Shown: piece after piece, positions 1 through 9,471 of the stretch | How the letters are laid out: each line of letters starts with the position of its first letter | Position numbering within the stretch: the first letter of the stretch is position 1 | Assembly: GCF_004307995.1 (NCBI RefSeq) | Contig: NZ_SIRE01000005.1 | Location: 248,001-312,000 of the forward strand | Reading direction: 5' to 3' | Source of the DNA: Paenibacillus thalictri | GTDB taxonomy: Bacteria; Bacillota; Bacilli; Paenibacillales; NBRC-103111 | Length of the DNA stretch: 64,000 nucleotides | Position numbers and translations under genes: made by a program | Notes under the pieces: generated by a model | Database searches by the model: none | Told to the model about the DNA's origin: nothing | What the model saw: the letters and a program-made list of their open reading frames with translations, nothing else

Positions 1-248
1 TCATATCGTACTGGAACAAAGATAAAATCATAAATGTCGTCGTTATCCAGCTTTTCTATCGTGTTGATCGAGATTTGCTTTATCGATCCATTTTCGTTGT
101 ATTTCAGGCCGTCCCTTTTCAGCGCCGCCAGTCTCTTTCCTCGTGCCAGTACAGTGACGTCCAGTCCCGACTGTGCTAAACGGAGTGCATATACACTGCC
201 AATCACGCCGGCGCCAAATATCAAAAGTCTATGTGGTTTGGTGTTCAA
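1..248 (-). CDS. Ketopantoate reductase family protein, N-terminal part
   Basis: This gene runs off the left edge, so only about 82 residues of the N-terminus are seen. Translation of the minus strand from a TTG at 248 gives a Rossmann NAD(P)-binding start with the motif LLIFGAGVIGSVYALRLA near residues 8-25, then a second strand ending in VTVLARG. That pattern is typical of the ApbA/PanE family, which reduces 2-oxo acids such as ketopantoate with NADPH. An AAGGAAGG ribosome site lies 7 bases upstream of the TTG. It is divergent from the TetR-type gene, which may control it. The substrate cannot be read from this fragment, and many family members are not pantoate enzymes. Confidence 0.8.
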   Translation of the reverse strand, partial: MNTKPHRLLIFGAGVIGSVYALRLAQSGLDVTVLARGKRLAALKRDGLKYNENGSIKQISINTIEKLDNDDIYDFIFVPVRY

Positions 249-357
249 TTATGATCCTTCCTTTCATAGAATTAGTCACAGATTGTTTAAGCAACACCTG
301 TTTGATAAGATAATAATATCGCATGCGTATGATTTCAACCGACAAAGTTAGATGAAA

Positions 358-371
358 GTTGCATAGGCAAC
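358..371. promoter_or_regulatory. Short inverted repeat between divergent genes, possible operator
   Basis: GTTGC and GCAAC arms separated by 4 bases lie in the gap between the reductase-like gene and the TetR-type gene, about 40 bases before the latter. The position suits an autoregulatory TetR operator, but the arms are short and this is inference. Confidence 0.3.
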
Positions 372-409
372 ACATTATGATAATTGATGTTTAACAAGGA
401 GGTATAGAA

Positions 410-994
410 ATGGTAAATCAGGAAGATCCGAGGGTGTTGCGCACTCGACAGTTAATTAGAGCAGCGTTCAGAGATTTGTTGCGGAGAAAAGGATTTGATG
501 CAATCACCATCAGAGATATCGCTCAGCAAGCAACCATTAACCGCGCCACCTTTTATGCCCATTTTGAAGATAAATATGCTTTGCTTGACGAAGTCACAGA
601 ACAGGCTTTTCATGAAATGATTCCTGAGCAAGTGGCGAATGCACAGGAGTTTACGAATGAAATATGTGACCAGTTGATCTTGCTGACGCACCAATACATC
701 GTGGATTTTTATCGGATCTGCAGAATGGACTCCCATTCGATGGCTACGCTTGTCGATGAAAAAATAAAGAAAATGTTGCTGCAAACCATAGAGAGCATTT
801 TTCTGAAAGGGGATACCCACCATGGAGTGGACATACATCATATAAAAACCATGGCGGCCATGACAGGTTCAGCGATCTATGGCGCTGCGCATTATTGGTT
901 AAATGTCGAGAGAAAAGATCGAACCGATGTGCTTATCGACATGGTTCGTCCCTATGTAATGAACGGTCTGGGGCTGTATCGCAATGGCCAATAG
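410..994 (+). CDS. TetR/AcrR family transcriptional regulator
   Basis: The 194-residue product has an N-terminal helix-turn-helix at about residues 33-52 (ITIRDIAQQATINRATFYAHF), the classic TetR DNA-recognition element, followed by an all-helical ligand-binding and dimerisation region without a recognisable ligand signature. The start is supported by AAGGAGG 8 bases upstream. TetR proteins usually repress neighbouring genes until a small molecule binds. The nearest targets are the divergent reductase-like gene and itself; the exporter operon downstream, 160 bases away on the same strand, is a second possibility. Ligand unknown. Confidence 0.9.
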   Translation: MVNQEDPRVLRTRQLIRAAFRDLLRRKGFDAITIRDIAQQATINRATFYAHFEDKYALLDEVTEQAFHEMIPEQVANAQEFTNEICDQLILLTHQYIVDFYRICRMDSHSMATLVDEKIKKMLLQTIESIFLKGDTHHGVDIHHIKTMAAMTGSAIYGAAHYWLNVERKDRTDVLIDMVRPYVMNGLGLYRNGQ

Positions 995-1154
995 TTTGAT
1001 TCAACGCCTATATCCTCTTCCTGAAAGCCAAGAACCCCTCCGAGCACAAAGTACCTCCGAACAATTTCACACCTTTTTCTAACAAAAACCACCTATTCTG
1101 AATTTATGAAAAGGTTTACATTTGAAGTATTCGACAAAAAAAGGCGGGGTTTGC

Positions 1155-1877
1155 ATGAATGAACCAAATGATGGACCAAATGGTCCGCCGTCACCGTCAG
1201 AGCCGATGATCCAAGCGGTCGGGGTGACGCGAACTTTCGGCCGCGGAACTGCCGCCGTACATGCACTGCGCGGAGCCAACCTGTCGATTGCGCCGGGAAG
1301 GCTGGTAGCGCTGCGCGGCCGATCCGGCTCGGGAAAGACGACGCTGCTGAACATATTGGGAGCCCTTGACCGCCCGACGGAAGGAGCGGTTTATGTGAAA
1401 GGCCGGGAAATATCCGGCTTATCCGAAAAAAAACGCAATGAGCTGCGCCGTACGCAAATCGGTCTTATTTTTCAATCGTTTGCGCTTGTGCCGTTAATGT
1501 CCGCCTACGAAAATGTCGAGTTTGGGCTGCGTATCGCCGGCGTACCGGCGGCCCGCCACCGTGAATATGCGGAAGCCGCGCTGGATTTCGTCGGATTGAA
1601 AACACGGATGAAACATCGGCCGTTCGAAATGTCCGGCGGTGAGCAGCAGCGGGTAGCGATCGCCAGAGCGGTTGCGCACCGGCCTTCGCTGCTGCTGGCG
1701 GACGAACCGACAGCCGAACTGGACAGCAAGATGGGGCTGCAGGTCATGCGGGTGTTTAAAGAGCTCGTGGAACGTGAAGGAATGACGATCATCTTGACGA
1801 CACACGATCCGGCGATTATGGAAATCGTTGACCATGTTTACGCATTGGAGGATGGGCACATTGTGGATGAAGGATAA
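1155..1877 (+). CDS. ABC transporter ATP-binding protein, MacB/LolD type
   Basis: A 240-residue ATPase with Walker A GRSGSGKTT at about 55-63, the ABC signature MSGGEQQR at about 159-166 and Walker B LLLADEPTAEL near 180-189. The class is that of LolD/MacB, which powers mechanotransmission through FtsX-type permeases rather than import. The ATG at 1155 is preferred over an in-frame TTG at 1122 because a purine-rich GGCGGGG lies just before it. Its stop overlaps the next gene by 11 bases, so it is the first gene of a tight five-gene operon. The substrate is unknown. Confidence 0.92.
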   Translation: MNEPNDGPNGPPSPSEPMIQAVGVTRTFGRGTAAVHALRGANLSIAPGRLVALRGRSGSGKTTLLNILGALDRPTEGAVYVKGREISGLSEKKRNELRRTQIGLIFQSFALVPLMSAYENVEFGLRIAGVPAARHREYAEAALDFVGLKTRMKHRPFEMSGGEQQRVAIARAVAHRPSLLLADEPTAELDSKMGLQVMRVFKELVEREGMTIILTTHDPAIMEIVDHVYALEDGHIVDEG

Positions 1878-2904
1878 CAAGCGCTGCCTGAAAGTGTTGC
1901 AGACCGTCTTGGCGGGATGCTTGACGACGGCGCTCGCCGGCTGCTCGCTGCTGCCGAAAGAGGAGGAACCGCTTAAGCCGCCGCTTGTGAAACCGGTGAA
2001 AGAGAATTTTGAACTGTATGAAGTGAAGCGCGCCAATATTGCCAAGCAGGTGACCGGGATAGGCACATTTGCTTCCGATAAGATGGATTATTTGTATTTT
2101 AACGAATCCGGGGGCCGGCTGGCGTCGATTGACGTTGCACTCGGCAGCAATGTGGGCATTGGCGACGTGCTTGCCGAGCTCGATAAAGGTGACATCGAAG
2201 GCCGCATCAAGCAGCAGCAGATTGTCGTGGAGAAAGCAAAAATCGCCGTGGAACAAACAAAAGAGGAGAAGCGGGGCGATGTCCAAGCGCTGCGGCTGAA
2301 AATGCTCGATGTGCAGAAAGAACAGGTGCAGCTGGATATGCTGCAAAAACAGCTGGATAAAACCAAGCTGGCCTCCACCATTGAAGGCATCGTAACGTAC
2401 ATCGACGTCATCAAGCCGGGGGATGCCGTGACCGCCTATAAGTCGATTTTCACGATATCCGACCCGAAGTCGCTAAAGCTGGTTTATGAATTTACCAATA
2501 TCAACGATTTGACCAATATTCAGATCGGTATGCCGGCCGAAGTGAAAATCAAAGGCAAGCCGTATCAAGGCACCGTTGTGCAAATCCCGTCAACCACCCC
2601 GATTAGCGACAACAAGGCGATTGCCGATAAAAACGCTAAATCGGTCATGCTTGTCGTGCAAGATCTGCCGCCCGAGGTGGAAATCGGCAGTAGCGCCGAC
2701 ATTTCCATCGTGACGGAGCAGCGGGAGAATGTGCTGGTCATTCCGCGTGTTGGTTTGCGTTCGTATTTGGGCCGCGACTACGTTCAGGTCATGGAAGGCG
2801 AAAGCCGCAAAGAAATCGACGTGGAGAAGGGTATCGTTTCCACAACCGAAGTGGAAATCCGCAAAGGCTTGAAGGAAGGGCAGAAAGTGATTTTAAACAA
2901 TTGA
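1867..2904 (+). CDS. Efflux periplasmic-adaptor-like lipoprotein (HlyD/MacA type)
   Basis: The 345-residue product begins with a lipoprotein signal peptide (ALAGC lipobox near residue 26), so it should sit on the outer face of the membrane. It then shows a barrel-sandwich start (IGTFASDKMDYLYF region), a coiled-coil hairpin rich in Glu, Lys and Gln, and a second half-barrel with DVIKPGDAV, followed by a beta-barrel and membrane-proximal region. This is the layout of MacA/HlyD adaptors; in Gram-positives such proteins (for example YknX) bridge an ABC permease and its cargo. The ATG at 1867 overlaps the preceding ATPase gene and the FtsX permease follows after 15 bases. Confidence 0.88.
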   Translation: MKDNKRCLKVLQTVLAGCLTTALAGCSLLPKEEEPLKPPLVKPVKENFELYEVKRANIAKQVTGIGTFASDKMDYLYFNESGGRLASIDVALGSNVGIGDVLAELDKGDIEGRIKQQQIVVEKAKIAVEQTKEEKRGDVQALRLKMLDVQKEQVQLDMLQKQLDKTKLASTIEGIVTYIDVIKPGDAVTAYKSIFTISDPKSLKLVYEFTNINDLTNIQIGMPAEVKIKGKPYQGTVVQIPSTTPISDNKAIADKNAKSVMLVVQDLPPEVEIGSSADISIVTEQRENVLVIPRVGLRSYLGRDYVQVMEGESRKEIDVEKGIVSTTEVEIRKGLKEGQKVILNN

Positions 2905-2919
2905 GGTGGCGATCGTTGC

Positions 2920-5820
2920 GTGGCCTTATTCGTCATGATTTTGCGAAAAATGATCAAAAACAAATGGCTGGAGCTGAGCCTGCTGGTCGGGCTGATCCTC
3001 TCCGTCGGATTGGCGAGCAGCATGCCTTTGTATACGGCGGCGATTCTGCAGCGGATGCTTGTCAAAGATTTGGATCTGCTGCAAGCGACCACGTTCCAGT
3101 ATTCCGGGAATTATTGGGCTTCAATTTATTTAACCGGCTCGACGCCCAAGGAGGACATCGCCGATTTACTGCACCAAACCGACGACTATTTTACCTCCAA
3201 TGCGCACCGCTGGTTTAATCTGCCGATAAAGGAGTTTGCCATCGAGCGGGCAACCGACAGGTACCCGATGGAGCCGCTTGATCCGACCCGGATTGATCCG
3301 GCCAAGACAAGAACCGCCGATGTGACGGCGATCAAGGGGATGGAGAATCATATCCGCGTCGTGGACGGGCGTCTTCCGGAGCCGCCGCAGGCCGACGGTG
3401 TATATGAGGCGGTTGTCGTTGAGAACGCGTTGTCCAGCTTGAAATTGGTGGTAGGCAACGAGTTTATTTTGAAAAATGAAGACGGAACGGATGCGATCCG
3501 TGTCAAAATCGTCGGCGTGATCGATCAGAAGTCATATGACGATGTGTTCTGGTTCAACAAAATGACCACCTACTCATCCAGCCTCATCGTTCCGTTCGAC
3601 TTGTTCGAGAACGATTTTACCAAGGGGCAAAAGCTGCAGGTGCGTGCAAGTTATTGGCAGACTGCGCTGGATTACAGCAAAATGACATTGCCGCATATTG
3701 AAAGGTACATCGGGACACACAATGCGGTTGACCAATTTTTGTCCGAGCACTACGAGAATTATTCGATCAAACCGCAGGCCATGCCCACATTAACCTCTTA
3801 TTACGACAAAGAAGATAAGCTGCGCATGATGCTTTGGTCGCTTAACGTGCCGGTTATGATGATGTTGGCCTTCTATTTGTTCATGGTATCGAATCTGATT
3901 ACTGAACGGCAAAAGACGGAAATCGCCGTGCTGCGGAGCCGCGGAGCAAGCCGGCTGCAAATATTGTGCGGTTATCTCATCGAAGGGCTGCTGCTTGGAG
4001 GCATCGCGTTTGCCGTCGGTCCGCATTTTGGGCTGCTGCTGACCAAGGTGCTTGGCGCTTCCAACGGATTTCTCGAGTTTGTGCAGCGGGCTGCGCTGGA
4101 CGTGCGGATGAATGACGAGGCGTACCAATACGGCGCAATTGCCGTCGCCTGTTCGCTTGTGATGACGCTGATTCCGGCCTTCCTGGCCACACGTGCGACC
4201 ATCGTCGGGCATAAACAGCAAATGGCGCGCCAGCAGAAGAAATCGTTTTGGCATACGTTTTTTATCGATATCATTCTGGTTGCCGTGTCGGTGTACGGTC
4301 TGCAAACATTCCGCCGGCGTATGGCCGATATGGTCGCTTTGGGGCTTGACTCGAGCGATTTGAAAATCGACCCGCTGCTGTTTGTTGTCCCGGCTTTATT
4401 TATATTAGGTTCGGGTCTGGTGATATTGCGCATATATCCGTGGTTTGTCCGGCTGATTTATTGGCTTGGCAAAAGGTGGTGGCCGCCTTCACTGTACTCC
4501 ACCTTAATTCAGGTGGGACGGTCCACAACGCAGTACCAATTTATTATGGTGTTTCTTATCATTACGCTGGCCACCGGTCTGTTCAGCTCCAGCGCCGCAC
4601 GAACAATCAATATCAATGCCGCGGAAAAAATAAGCTACAGCTACGGTACCGATATCGCGATGCAGGTAAACTGGGAGAACGACGCTCCGCCGCCCGGCAT
4701 GGAGACAGAACCGGTAGATAGCGGGGAAATGTTTGCGCTGCCGTTGACTCTGTCGGGAAATACCAAGGTGCAGTACTCCGAACCGCCGTTTTTGCCGATG
4801 ACCCAGCTTTCCGGAGTTGAACATGCGGCCAAAGTGTTTAAGAAGCAGGTCGCCAATATTACGGTAGGAAAAGAAAGAGCGGATACGCTGCTTATGGGCA
4901 TCGATACCGACGATTTCGGACAAGTGGCGTGGCTCCGCAACGGGCTGCTCGATCACCACTTTAACGAATATTTGAACCTGATGGCGTCGGACCCCGCTGC
5001 GGTGCTGATCTCCCGATCGGTCGCCGAGCATTTTAAGCTGAAAGAGGGGGACCGGCTTTATGCCGGATGGCCGGGAGTGGAGAATACGCAGTTCAAAATA
5101 TTCGGCATCATCGATTATTGGCCTTCCTGGAACCCGCGAGTTGGTCCGGGATCGCCGGGAGCTGCAACGGCCGCGAAAAATAAAAAAGCCGTGCCGCCGA
5201 TGCTCGTCGTCGGGCACTTATCGTACATTCAGAACAATATGGCGCTTGAACCTTACGAGGTCTGGCTTAAGCTGAAAGATGGAGCTTCGAGTCAGGAGCT
5301 GTATGCAGCGCTGGAGGACAAAAACATTCCGGTCGAGCATTTAAGCGATGCGAAACAGGAACTCATCAAGCTGAAAAACGATCCGTTCCAGCTGGCCATT
5401 AACGGCGTGATGACGCTTGGTTTTATGATATCCGTGATGATCAGCTTTTTCGGATTCCTGCTGTACTGGGTGTTATCGTTGTCAGGTCGCATATTGCAGT
5501 TCGGCATCCTGCGGGCCATGGGCATTTCGTTCAGCCAGCTGATCTTTATGCTGATCGGCGAGCAGCTGCTCACATCGGGAGCGGCGGTGGGAATCGGCTT
5601 GTCGATCGGGACACTGACCGGTCTGCTGTATGTGCCGATGTTCCAGCTGGCATTTAACGCCTCCACACAGGTGCCGCCGTTTCTCGTCACCTTCGATTCG
5701 CACGATCAGGTCCGCTTGTATGTGATCGTATCGGCGATGATTTCGTTTGGATTAATCATTCTCGGTTATATGCTGTCCCGTATCAAAATTCATCAGGCCG
5801 TCAAGCTGGGGGAGGATTAA
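2920..5820 (+). CDS. Large FtsX/MacB-type ABC transporter permease
   Basis: A 966-residue membrane protein starting at a GTG. A first membrane segment (residues about 17-40) is followed by a large extracytoplasmic domain, then a first FtsX block near 300-400 containing the coupling segment TEIAVLRSRGASRLQ. Further membrane segments and a second extracytoplasmic domain follow, and a second FtsX block near 820-960 contains ILQFGILRAMGISFSQL. Two FtsX units in one chain mean the protein can supply both halves of the permease. It lies between an adaptor and a second ATPase gene, 3 bases before the latter, as expected for one membrane complex. Confidence 0.92.
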   Translation: MALFVMILRKMIKNKWLELSLLVGLILSVGLASSMPLYTAAILQRMLVKDLDLLQATTFQYSGNYWASIYLTGSTPKEDIADLLHQTDDYFTSNAHRWFNLPIKEFAIERATDRYPMEPLDPTRIDPAKTRTADVTAIKGMENHIRVVDGRLPEPPQADGVYEAVVVENALSSLKLVVGNEFILKNEDGTDAIRVKIVGVIDQKSYDDVFWFNKMTTYSSSLIVPFDLFENDFTKGQKLQVRASYWQTALDYSKMTLPHIERYIGTHNAVDQFLSEHYENYSIKPQAMPTLTSYYDKEDKLRMMLWSLNVPVMMMLAFYLFMVSNLITERQKTEIAVLRSRGASRLQILCGYLIEGLLLGGIAFAVGPHFGLLLTKVLGASNGFLEFVQRAALDVRMNDEAYQYGAIAVACSLVMTLIPAFLATRATIVGHKQQMARQQKKSFWHTFFIDIILVAVSVYGLQTFRRRMADMVALGLDSSDLKIDPLLFVVPALFILGSGLVILRIYPWFVRLIYWLGKRWWPPSLYSTLIQVGRSTTQYQFIMVFLIITLATGLFSSSAARTININAAEKISYSYGTDIAMQVNWENDAPPPGMETEPVDSGEMFALPLTLSGNTKVQYSEPPFLPMTQLSGVEHAAKVFKKQVANITVGKERADTLLMGIDTDDFGQVAWLRNGLLDHHFNEYLNLMASDPAAVLISRSVAEHFKLKEGDRLYAGWPGVENTQFKIFGIIDYWPSWNPRVGPGSPGAATAAKNKKAVPPMLVVGHLSYIQNNMALEPYEVWLKLKDGASSQELYAALEDKNIPVEHLSDAKQELIKLKNDPFQLAINGVMTLGFMISVMISFFGFLLYWVLSLSGRILQFGILRAMGISFSQLIFMLIGEQLLTSGAAVGIGLSIGTLTGLLYVPMFQLAFNASTQVPPFLVTFDSHDQVRLYVIVSAMISFGLIILGYMLSRIKIHQAVKLGED

Positions 5821-5823
5821 GCG

Positions 5824-6708
5824 ATGATTCACTGCGACAACCTGGTGAAAATTTACAAGGTGGCGGATTTGGAAGTCGTTGCGCTGCAAGGCCTCGACTT
5901 GCACGTCGACTCCGGCGAGCTGATGGCGATTATCGGCAACAGCGGCAGCGGCAAATCGACGCTGCTGAACATGCTTGGCGGCTTGGACCGCCCGTCTGCC
6001 GGCAATTTGGTCGTGGACGGCAAAGATCTGCTGAAATTTACGGAAAAAGATTTAATGAAATACAAACGGGAGACGGTTGGTTTCGTCTGGCAGAACAATG
6101 CGCGCAACTTGATCCCGTATTTGACCGCGCAGGAAAACGTCGAGCTGCCGCTGCTGCTGCGCGGACGGCGCAAACGGGACAGGGCGCTGGAGCTGCTTGA
6201 GGCGGTTGGCTTAAGTCATCGCCGGAAAAACCGGCTGAACCAGCTGTCCGGCGGCGAGCAGCAGCGGGTGGCGATTGCAATCGCGCTTGCCAACAGCCCA
6301 AAGCTGCTGCTGGCCGACGAGCCGACCGGTTCGGTCGATACGAAAATGGCCAACCAAATACTCGATTTATTCCGGCAGCTGAACCGGCAGCTCGGCTTAA
6401 CTGTCGTCATCGTCACCCACGATCCGCTGCTGGCCAAGAAGGTGGACCGGGTCGTCGCTATCCGGGACGGCAAAACGTCGTCGGAAATGATCCGGCGCCG
6501 CTCCTATGACGAAGAACTGGCCGAGCTGGAGCAGGGCGCTGCGGCCAAGGACGATTCTCATGTCGAATACGCCGTATTGGACAAGGTAGGCCGTTTGCAA
6601 ATTCCCGCCGGATACCTCGATTCAATCGGCGTGAAAAACACAAATAAAATAAAGGTTCAGCTGGAGGACGGCAAAATAGTGCTGCTGCCTCCCGAAGAGT
6701 CCGAATAA
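5824..6708 (+). CDS. ABC transporter ATP-binding protein with C-terminal AbrB-like domain
   Basis: The first about 225 of 294 residues form a MacB/LolD-type ATPase: Walker A GNSGSGKST at 38-46, signature LSGGEQQR at 141-148, Walker B LLLADEPTGS at 161-170 and the H-loop THD near 199. The remaining 70 residues are unusual. After an acidic linker comes a stretch at about 248-290 beginning EYAVLDKVGRLQIPAGYL and ending KIVLLPPEE, which resembles an AbrB/SpoVT swapped-hairpin domain, normally a DNA-binding dimeriser. It may instead dimerise or regulate the ATPase. It is the second ATPase in this operon, so the pump could use a heterodimer. Domain assignment of the tail is by pattern only. Confidence 0.88.
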   Translation: MIHCDNLVKIYKVADLEVVALQGLDLHVDSGELMAIIGNSGSGKSTLLNMLGGLDRPSAGNLVVDGKDLLKFTEKDLMKYKRETVGFVWQNNARNLIPYLTAQENVELPLLLRGRRKRDRALELLEAVGLSHRRKNRLNQLSGGEQQRVAIAIALANSPKLLLADEPTGSVDTKMANQILDLFRQLNRQLGLTVVIVTHDPLLAKKVDRVVAIRDGKTSSEMIRRRSYDEELAELEQGAAAKDDSHVEYAVLDKVGRLQIPAGYLDSIGVKNTNKIKVQLEDGKIVLLPPEESE

Positions 6709-6726
6709 CAAAGGAGGGGAACCGAC

Positions 6727-8841
6727 GTGCAACAAATGAGATTACATCGGCTGCTGCTGACTTTCTTAGTGGCCGGAGCAGCTGCGTTCGGACAGCCTGC
6801 CGCAATAAGCGCCGAAGGCGGGCATTACGCCAAAGACGATGTAGCCGTTACCCAAGCGCTTCCCGCCGTACCGCTCGGAGGCGGCAGTTATATGGAGCTT
6901 AAGCGTGCCGCTATTTTGCCGGGGGATGCGGGAAAAACACTCGTATTTACGCTAACGGCCGTCAACGGGGGAGATAGAGACATTGCTTTGGCCGATTATT
7001 GGGTACGCCCTTATTCCGCCTCAGGCGCACAGTTTAAGGCGGAGCTGCTGCCGCAGGACAAGGACAAAAACATGGTTCCCGAAGGCAACAGTACGGATCT
7101 TACGTTTTACGCCATAGTTAACGAGATGACAGAGCTTTCGGACGTAAACCTGCGCGTTGTCCAGTGGGATTACAGCTTGGCCGATTTGGAACGGAAGATC
7201 GGCGACATCCGCTTGCAAACGGATGATCTGTCTTATTTGCATCCCGCTGGAACAGCCAGAACGATGCAGTTGGGCAATGTGCCGCTTAAAGGCGAAGTTA
7301 CACGTGTCTCGGTCAAGAAAAACGAGAAATATTACGCCCCCCAGCTTGCGCTGCAACTTGTGAATGAGGGAGCGACAAGCCTAACTCCGCCGCAGCTTCA
7401 GTATTCGATCCGTACCGCCGATGGATCGATGTACCCGCTGGAGCTGGTCAACACGGAGAAAATCATCCTTCAGCCGAAAGTTATGAAAGAACTTCAGCTG
7501 AAGTCTTCGACCATTCCGTTGTCTGCCGGTTCGGAGGCGTGGGAGCTTGTCGTGACACAAACGCTGCCGGCGAGCGGCGACACCAAAATCAACGTTCCGC
7601 TCGGATTTATGCCGATACCGGAGACGGACACCGGCCCGCTCACCCAAGGAATCGCTTACGATTATGCCAATGCCACGGGATTATACAGCTTTAAGCTGGA
7701 GCAGCTCGAGCGTCTTCCGTGGGACGAGCAAGACTTGTTGACCGCTCAGCTGGCGATCGCCAACCGTGATGAAAGCGGGCTGCCGATTCCCGATTTTCGC
7801 GCTTATTTTCTGCTTGACGACGGGGTGAAGATCGAAGCGAAAGCCGTCAAAGCGGACAAACAAATCGGCATACCGAAGGGCCAGGAAGCAAGGTTCAAGC
7901 TGATCGGCAAAATCCCTTATACGTATCAATATGGAGAAGCGAAGCTGCTGATCGAAGATAAAACGGCTGAGGGCGTGTATCCGGTCGTCGGGGAATTTCA
8001 GCTTCCCGCACAAATCAGCGGGCTGCCGGCCGTTGCGTTCGGCGTCAAACGTTCGCCCGGAGGGCGCAGCCTGCAATATTCGCCGCGGGCGGTCAACAGC
8101 TACGCCGACCGCAGCTCCAAGCTGTACGAGGTGCAGGTGGAGGTAGCCAATGCCGATCAGCGCGGTGCGAATATTCCGAAATTGGCGGCGTATTTGCAGA
8201 CGCCAGCAAACGCGTTGTACCCGATGAAGATGCGCGAGGTAAAAACAAAGCTGAATCCGGACGGCAGAGCGCTTGTATCGTTCTGGACCAAGCTGCCCAA
8301 AGAGATGGACAGCAGTGGTTTGAAGCTCCTCCTCGGCGACGCGGTAACGGACAACCATGCGACGGCCGACGGCGAAAAGCCGGATGCTTTTATGGACGCG
8401 GCCGTGTACGATTTGCCGAATGAAAACGTAAATGTAGCCGGCGACCTGCGCGATATCGATATGTACCCTTACAGCTTGTCCATTTGGCATATCAGCACAT
8501 GGCTTGACGCCAAAGAAATACGCATCAATTTCCAATATGACTTAAGCAAGGATTCTTATTACGAAACGAATACGGAAGGCGAGAAAATCGTCCTTCAGCT
8601 GGAAGATCTGAAAGGGAACATTACACAAACGCAAAAGATTTTTTTTGAAAAAGGCATCGAGGATGACGACGTCTATTTCCAGCTTGGCGAGCACAGCTAC
8701 AAATGGAAAACCGCCGACCAGGACCTGATTTTTAAAACGGAGACGCTGAAGCAATACAAGCTTTCCGTATACCATGAGTTTCAAGGCCAACGCAAGCTGC
8801 TTGCCAGCAAAACGATCGATTGGTTTACAACAACGGATTAG
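6727..8841 (+). CDS. Large secreted protein of unknown function, last gene of exporter operon
   Basis: A 704-residue protein with an N-terminal signal peptide (hydrophobic core LLLTFLVAGAAAF, likely cut after ISAEG-type sequence near residue 30). No membrane anchor or cell-wall sorting motif was seen after it. The rest reads as repeated beta-rich extracellular domains with many alternating hydrophobic residues and no recognisable catalytic motif. The GTG start has an AAAGGAGGGG ribosome site. It follows the second ATPase by 18 bases and is closed by a strong terminator, so it is co-transcribed with the pump and may be its substrate, an external partner, or a target-binding component. I do not recognise the family. 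Confidence 0.75.
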   Translation: MQQMRLHRLLLTFLVAGAAAFGQPAAISAEGGHYAKDDVAVTQALPAVPLGGGSYMELKRAAILPGDAGKTLVFTLTAVNGGDRDIALADYWVRPYSASGAQFKAELLPQDKDKNMVPEGNSTDLTFYAIVNEMTELSDVNLRVVQWDYSLADLERKIGDIRLQTDDLSYLHPAGTARTMQLGNVPLKGEVTRVSVKKNEKYYAPQLALQLVNEGATSLTPPQLQYSIRTADGSMYPLELVNTEKIILQPKVMKELQLKSSTIPLSAGSEAWELVVTQTLPASGDTKINVPLGFMPIPETDTGPLTQGIAYDYANATGLYSFKLEQLERLPWDEQDLLTAQLAIANRDESGLPIPDFRAYFLLDDGVKIEAKAVKADKQIGIPKGQEARFKLIGKIPYTYQYGEAKLLIEDKTAEGVYPVVGEFQLPAQISGLPAVAFGVKRSPGGRSLQYSPRAVNSYADRSSKLYEVQVEVANADQRGANIPKLAAYLQTPANALYPMKMREVKTKLNPDGRALVSFWTKLPKEMDSSGLKLLLGDAVTDNHATADGEKPDAFMDAAVYDLPNENVNVAGDLRDIDMYPYSLSIWHISTWLDAKEIRINFQYDLSKDSYYETNTEGEKIVLQLEDLKGNITQTQKIFFEKGIEDDDVYFQLGEHSYKWKTADQDLIFKTETLKQYKLSVYHEFQGQRKLLASKTIDWFTTTD

Positions 8842-8866
8842 CGGGAAAGCGACACACTCTTAGTGG

Positions 8867-8910
8867 AAAACCCGCGGCAAACGATCAATTTTCGTTATGC
8901 CGCGGGTTTT
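8867..8910 (+). terminator. Intrinsic terminator of the exporter operon
   Basis: A 13-base stem, AAAACCCGCGGCA paired with TGCCGCGGGTTTT, with an additional AACGA/TCGTT pairing inside the loop, starting 26 bases after the secreted-protein stop codon. Confidence 0.85.
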
Positions 8911-8967
8911 GTTCGGTTACGTTGGAAGCTCGAAGATGGAAAATATGTGTAAGGAGATGTGAGATTA

Positions 8968-9471
8968 ATGGATAGCACAGCGCTTTTGATCGATTTTCTC
9001 TTGAAGAAATATCGCGCCGAAAAACATGGGACGTTGAGCATCATTAAACGATTATCCGACGAAGACATCGTATGGGCGTCTACGCCGGAAAGCAACAGTA
9101 TCGCCAATCTGGCCGCTCATATATGGGGAACGGTGCATCAGCGCATCGAGACGGTATTGTTTCATGTTCCGGATACAAGAAATAGAGAGCAGGAGTTCGA
9201 GCATGGCCTGCAATTATCAAAAGATCAGGCGCTGGAGCTTATTGCCAAATCTTTCGACTGTATTATTGAAGTTTTGGAGAAGGTTCAAGAGAACCCGGAA
9301 ATGCTGCTGGAGCAGCCTTATTTAAATTTACCGCCGCTGCAAAATAGCGGGGTCGACAATCAAGCTACCGTGCTCGAGATGCTGCTGCACCAATTCAGAC
9401 ATTTGCCGGGCCATACCGGACAAATTGTATATATCGCCAAAATGAGGCTTGGGCCGTCTTATTTCCTGTAA
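8968..9471 (+). CDS. DinB-like four-helix metalloprotein
   Basis: A 167-residue all-helical protein of the DinB/YfiT type. His in the segment [15 protein letters not shown] (residues about 46-60) and [13 protein letters not shown] near the C-terminus give the triad of histidines that binds a divalent metal in this fold. In Bacillales such proteins are thought to be thiol-dependent S-transferases, some using bacillithiol. The ATG at 8968 has AAGGAG 11 bases upstream and is favoured over a GTG at 8959 that is too close to it. Its 3' end overlaps the convergent clpP gene by 13 bases. Confidence 0.85.
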   Translation: MDSTALLIDFLLKKYRAEKHGTLSIIKRLSDEDIVWASTPESNSIANLAAHIWGTVHQRIETVLFHVPDTRNREQEFEHGLQLSKDQALELIAKSFDCIIEVLEKVQENPEMLLEQPYLNLPPLQNSGVDNQATVLEMLLHQFRHLPGHTGQIVYIAKMRLGPSYFL

